64,000 bases of DNA from the NCBI GenBank assembly GCA_964387325.1, contig CAYLYE010000002.1, forward strand, positions 1-64,000, given 5' to 3'. Position 1 is the first letter of the stretch. Each line of letters begins with the position of its first letter. Source of the stretch: CAZZBK01 sp964387325 (GTDB lineage: Bacteria > Planctomycetota > Planctomycetia > Pirellulales > PNKZ01). Of the stretch, positions 60,254 to 64,000 are shown in pieces. A program made the translations under genes and the position numbers. The notes under the pieces were generated by a model. The model worked only from the letters and a program-made list of their open reading frames with translations. It did not search any database and was not told the origin of the DNA.

Positions 60254-61798
60254 ATGCAAGCTGGCTTGATCTCGTTGGCAATCGTGGTGTCGCTCGCCGC
60301 TCCCAGTGTGGAGACCCCGACATTCTCGAAACATGTCGCGCCGCTTGTCTGGAAACATTGCTCCGGCTGTCATCGGCAGGGCGAAGTGGGACCTTTTTCG
60401 CTGTTGACCTACGAGGACATGGCGAAACGGGCCGATTTTATAGTCGATATCACGTCGAGTCGACGCATGCCTCCGTGGAAGGCGGAGCCGAATTTCGGCA
60501 AGTTCCACGACGAGCGACGGCTGAGCGATGAGGAGCTAGCGACATTGCGAGCCTGGGCGAAAGCCGGCGCGCCGCGTGGCGACGATCGAGATCTGCCCGA
60601 GCCGCCGAAGTTCACCGAGGGTTGGACGCTCGGCAAGCCGGACCTGATCTTGGAGATGCCCGAGGCATTTACTATCCCGGCCAGTGGTGCCGATATCTAT
60701 CAATGCTTCGTGCTGCCGATTCCCACGAGCGAGCATCGAACGGTGGCGGCCGTCGAGTTTCGGCCAGGCAATCGGCGCGTGGTGCATCACGCCTTGCTGT
60801 TCCTCGACTCGAATGGCGCTGCGCGGAAGCGAGACGAGCGCGAGGCGGGACCGGGCTATCGCAGTTTTGGTGGCCCGGGGGTGATCCCCACCGGCGGCTT
60901 GGGTGGCTGGGCACCGGGCGCGATCCCCCGCTTCTTGCCCGAAGGGACCGGTATGTTCCTCCGCAAGGGGAGCGACCTCGTGTTGCAATTGCACTACCAT
61001 CCGAGTGGCAAAGTCGAGAGCGACCGGTCGAGCGTTGGCATCTATTTTACCAAGCAGCTCGCTCCGACAATCGTGGGAGGCTTGGCCGTTCGCAGTCGAC
61101 AACTCAACATTCCGCCTGATGAGAAGCACTACCGTGTGACGGCCGAGAGCGAACCACTGCCGGTCGATGTGAACGTACTGGGCGTTGGCCCGCATATGCA
61201 TTTACTTGGCCGACAAATGAAGGCCACGGCCCAAAAACCCGACGGCTCGACCGTGCCGCTCGTTTGGATCAAAGACTGGGATTTCAACTGGCAAGGGGGC
61301 TATGCCTTTGCGGAGCGCGTGCGACTCCCCAAGGGAAGTGTCATCCACGTCGAGGCTGAGTACGACAACTCGGCCGACAACCCGCACAACCCGAACTCGC
61401 CGCCGAAGCGGGTCCATTGGGGAGAGCAAACCACCGATGAGATGTGCTTGTTTAGTGTGCAATTGACGACCGACTCGGTAGCCGACCTGCGCAAGGTTGT
61501 GACGATGCGAGGCGCGAGACTGGGGGCCGCTTTGGTCGGCGGCGTCGAAGAGCAGGACCTGCCCGGTGGCGTCGCACTAGACCGCGCCGCACGCATCGAA
61601 GTGTTCGTCGACGCCCTGCTCGATCGCGGCTTCGTCATCCCCGAACCGGCCCGCGAGTTGCTCAAGTTTTTCGACAAGGATAACGACGGTCGCCTGAGCC
61701 GCGAGGAGTACGATCAAATCCCCATCGACGTGCGCAATCGCATCCGTGACGAGATCCGTCGTCGGATTCGAGAAGTGGCCGAGCCATCGGGCGGCTGA
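60254..61798 (+). CDS. Secreted cytochrome c/type II copper monooxygenase/EF-hand fusion
   Basis: 514 residues. A short signal peptide precedes a class I haem motif CSGCH (36-40) and RMPPWKAEPNFGKF. The middle (about 130-420) is a copper type II ascorbate-dependent monooxygenase-like domain, with VVHHALLF (His 178 and 179), LQLHYHPSG and PHMHLLGRQ as copper ligands, and TDEMC holding a Met candidate. The C-terminus has one EF-hand (DKDNDGRLSREEY, about 477-489) that should bind calcium. The fusion puts an electron-supplying haem and a copper oxygenation site in one polypeptide. The substrate is not predictable. The only gap of note is the 195-nt region before the gene. Confidence 0.88.
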   Translation: MQAGLISLAIVVSLAAPSVETPTFSKHVAPLVWKHCSGCHRQGEVGPFSLLTYEDMAKRADFIVDITSSRRMPPWKAEPNFGKFHDERRLSDEELATLRAWAKAGAPRGDDRDLPEPPKFTEGWTLGKPDLILEMPEAFTIPASGADIYQCFVLPIPTSEHRTVAAVEFRPGNRRVVHHALLFLDSNGAARKRDEREAGPGYRSFGGPGVIPTGGLGGWAPGAIPRFLPEGTGMFLRKGSDLVLQLHYHPSGKVESDRSSVGIYFTKQLAPTIVGGLAVRSRQLNIPPDEKHYRVTAESEPLPVDVNVLGVGPHMHLLGRQMKATAQKPDGSTVPLVWIKDWDFNWQGGYAFAERVRLPKGSVIHVEAEYDNSADNPHNPNSPPKRVHWGEQTTDEMCLFSVQLTTDSVADLRKVVTMRGARLGAALVGGVEEQDLPGGVALDRAARIEVFVDALLDRGFVIPEPARELLKFFDKDNDGRLSREEYDQIPIDVRNRIRDEIRRRIREVAEPSGG

Positions 61799-61813
61799 TC
61801 TTAATCTCTCCCG

Positions 61814-64000
61814 TTATCGAGCCGCGACAACATCCACGTCGAGCCGCAGCACGTGCGGGGTCAACTCTTGGTTTCCGGTACGATCAACAGCCAGAGCCGA
61901 GAGTCGTCCGTCGGCGGGGATCGAGAGTTCGATCGTCCAGTCGGCCACGCCGGCCGACTGCGCCGTGATCTGGGCGTTGAGACCATTCACGTTAACGGTG
62001 GTAATCTCGCCGTTGTCGTGCGAGACTCCGCGAACGCGGAGCTTGCCACTACTGCGAGTGACCTGCGTGATGACCGTAGCCGGGGGAAGATCGTCGACCG
62101 GGTCGAGCAATTGTGGCCACGCCACGTTCGACACCTTGGCCACGACCGACTCGTCGCCGGTGAGCGGTGGCTCTTGCACGTACTTGTTCCCGTCGGCCAG
62201 CAGATCGGCGGCCTTGGTGCTGACAATTTTGGCGTGTTGCCCTGATCCGAAGTAATCGTGAATGAAATAGGGAACCCCCTGTGGCACGAAGGGATCGACT
62301 CGCGTGCTGCCACCTCGATTAAAGACCGGTCGGCGACCATTGGTTTTGCCCCAGACCACGTTGCGGAAGTGACTTGCCGCCTTGCCCGACAAGTTGTTGT
62401 CGCTCATATGCACGACTGGGTGCATTTGGTTGCCGCCATCAAAATCGTCGATCGTGAGACCATCGACCGAGATGATCCCGCCTTGCGCGCTGGCGTCGTC
62501 CATTCCACGATTAAAGGGCTCGCCGCCGGCGTTCGAGAGGTGAATATTGCGGAACACTTGATTGTCGAACGTCGGCCGATAAATGCCGTACGCCACGCGA
62601 TGGATGCGGATGTTCTCCATGAGCATTGCGGGGCTATGCGGCCGGAAGGCGTAATGCGCCTCCCAGATTTTTAGACCGCGAATGATATGCGGATGCCGCG
62701 TGTCAGGGCCGGTCCAATCGAGGTTCTTGATCGTGTCGAGCATTTTCTGGTCGCGGATCGGCGTGTCGGGTTGCGAACCGCCGTTGGCGGCCACGACCAT
62801 GCCTGCCAAGCCCTCGGTATGCGACTCGTTATCCTCGAATCGCCAGATCGGAATCGTACGCACATCGACATCTTTCGGCTGGCCATCAGGCATCCGGACG
62901 CTCAAGGTGCTGCTAAACGACTTCGAGTTCTGAATGTCGTAGCGGAAGCCGTACTCGTCGTTCTCGCAGGCGACATTATGCACGAGCGTGTTGCGGCCAT
63001 TCGACCACCAAAACGCCGCGCCATCGTTGGGGTCGAACGGCAATACTTGCTTGGGCAATCGCTTACCGTAGAACGCCTGCACACCCAGATTGCGATCGAG
63101 CAGGTTGTAAACCTCGGTACCGTCTTCCATGAAATAGCCGTGACCGACACTCTGATAACCAACGCAGTCGCGCACGACGAGATACTCGGTACCGTGGATC
63201 GTGATCCAACGATTGTGTGAGTCGACGATCGCCGCGCCGAGCACCTGACTACCTCGCATCGTGTCGCCGATCAGGTGATAGTGAATGGCATAGCGGCCGA
63301 GCACCCCTTCCTTGCCCAGGTGAGCAAAGCGAGTGTAGCTCGTGCCTCCGCGGCTGTAGGCGTGGTACATCGTGTGGCCGCGCACCCCCTTGGGGTCGGC
63401 GCTCTCGACGATCACGTTGCGCGACAAGTTAGCCACCTCACTACGGAACTCACCGTTTCCGTAATGTTCCAATTCGAGCGGCTGCTCAAAGTGCAGAGTC
63501 AGGCCGTCGATGCGTGTGATGCGACGTTGTTCGGTTCCGATATGCTCGGCGCTGTTGCGAAACGAGCCGCGGCGCGGTTGTTTGCGTGCACCGGTCACGA
63601 TGATCTCGTCCCCCACTCGCCAACCGGTCACCCCCTCGGCGAGCGTCACGCTCTTGGCGTCGGGCTTGGCATCGGCACCGAGCTTGACCCAGGTGCGGCT
63701 GAGCGGCGCGCCGTGCAACTCCATCTGTGCCGAGCAGCAAACCAGCGCCGGAGCGTCGTTCTTGTCCATCCCTTCGATGAAGTGCAAGCGAATCCGGGCG
63801 GTGTGCTCAGCCGGGATCGGTTGTTCGAGCGTGCCGACCTCGAGTAGCGGCATCGATCCTTCTCGCGGCGATTGTGGCTCGCCCGCCACATTCACTCCCG
63901 CAAAGTCGCAGGCAAAACCACTCTCGCTACAGGTCGTGCTGTTCTGAACCTTCATCACCGCGACGTTCAACTCCGTGTCGCGATCACGGGCAAAGCTGAG
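61814..64000 (-). CDS. G8/parallel beta-helix protein (CEMIP-like), N-terminus beyond window
   Basis: The frame is open to the right edge, so the N-terminus is missing. The visible start, FARDRDTELNVAVMKVQNST and later LLEVGTLEQPIPAEHTARI, is the distal half of a G8 domain. The following 450 residues show beta-helix coils (IVDSHNRWITIHGTEYLVVRDC, GHGYFMEDGTEVYNLLDRN, IWRFEDNESHTEGLAG), and the last about 100 residues are an Ig-like/beta-sandwich region (ATVITQVTRSSGKLRVRGV). G8 plus beta-helix is the arrangement of CEMIP/TMEM2-type hyaluronan-degrading proteins; bacterial ones are thought to process glycans. It probably acts outside the cell. Confidence 0.85.
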   Translation of the reverse strand, partial: LSFARDRDTELNVAVMKVQNSTTCSESGFACDFAGVNVAGEPQSPREGSMPLLEVGTLEQPIPAEHTARIRLHFIEGMDKNDAPALVCCSAQMELHGAPLSRTWVKLGADAKPDAKSVTLAEGVTGWRVGDEIIVTGARKQPRRGSFRNSAEHIGTEQRRITRIDGLTLHFEQPLELEHYGNGEFRSEVANLSRNVIVESADPKGVRGHTMYHAYSRGGTSYTRFAHLGKEGVLGRYAIHYHLIGDTMRGSQVLGAAIVDSHNRWITIHGTEYLVVRDCVGYQSVGHGYFMEDGTEVYNLLDRNLGVQAFYGKRLPKQVLPFDPNDGAAFWWSNGRNTLVHNVACENDEYGFRYDIQNSKSFSSTLSVRMPDGQPKDVDVRTIPIWRFEDNESHTEGLAGMVVAANGGSQPDTPIRDQKMLDTIKNLDWTGPDTRHPHIIRGLKIWEAHYAFRPHSPAMLMENIRIHRVAYGIYRPTFDNQVFRNIHLSNAGGEPFNRGMDDASAQGGIISVDGLTIDDFDGGNQMHPVVHMSDNNLSGKAASHFRNVVWGKTNGRRPVFNRGGSTRVDPFVPQGVPYFIHDYFGSGQHAKIVSTKAADLLADGNKYVQEPPLTGDESVVAKVSNVAWPQLLDPVDDLPPATVITQVTRSSGKLRVRGVSHDNGEITTVNVNGLNAQITAQSAGVADWTIELSIPADGRLSALAVDRTGNQELTPHVLRLDVDVVAAR

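Overview
The window comes from a GC-rich planctomycete of the Pirellulales type. This rests on sequence content rather than a database match: repeated pairs of planctomycete cytochrome/PSD proteins (DUF1549/DUF1553, DUF1592 family) with Tat-exported DUF1501 or DUF1552 partners, a CxPSR sulfatase, a membrane Ser/Thr kinase next to an ECF sigma factor, a calpain-like protease with a LEDRSMLA N-terminus, a DapL-type aminotransferase, and many exported catabolic enzymes. No tRNA, rRNA, CRISPR array, transposase or integrase was seen.

Layout. 1-9.5 kb: a minus-strand run of FAD oxidoreductase (cut by the left edge), LamG-like protein, DUF1501 protein and thioredoxin-fold protein, then a large Ser/Thr kinase divergent from an ECF sigma factor, and a small secreted PSYG-repeat protein. 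9.7-13.8 kb: creatininase-family hydrolase, sialate O-acetylesterase-like enzyme and sulfatase. 13.8-14.45 kb: a cyclic-di-GMP-I (GEMM) riboswitch followed by an orphan Flp-type pilin gene. 14.5-19.1 kb: first PSD1/DUF1501 operon. 19.3-23.1 kb: lipoprotein, HicB-like orphan, ParDE-like toxin-antitoxin pair and beta-helix protein. 23.3-27.9 kb: second PSD1/DUF1501 operon. 28-32.6 kb: calpain-like protease, TGS-GTPase and PolX. 32.6-38.2 kb: D-aminoacylase, two Cys-rich proteins (one a probable copper-storage four-helix bundle), Gfo/Idh oxidoreductase and RlmN. 38.3-41.7 kb: third PSD1/DUF1501 operon. 41.7-43.7 kb: two small proteins and an enolase-superfamily enzyme. 44-47.8 kb: DUF1592/DUF1552 operon. 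47.9-64 kb: S9 peptidase, DapL, App1-like phosphatase, conserved planctomycete proteins, RluA-type pseudouridine synthase, methyltransferase, two glycosyltransferases, a cytochrome/copper-monooxygenase/EF-hand fusion, and a G8/beta-helix protein cut by the right edge.

How it works together. Much of the coding capacity is exported degradative or oxidative enzymes. The cytochrome/PSD plus DUF1501/1552 pairs appear four times as tight two-gene operons, so they probably act as two-component extracytoplasmic modules; their substrates are unknown. Regulation visible in the sequence includes the c-di-GMP riboswitch on the pilin gene, the divergent sigma/kinase pair, and a hairpin that embeds the Shine-Dalgarno sequence of the S9 peptidase. 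Intergenic regions carry several palindromic elements and one roughly 90-bp element present in two diverged copies (35711-35800 and 51783-51873) that no gene explains.
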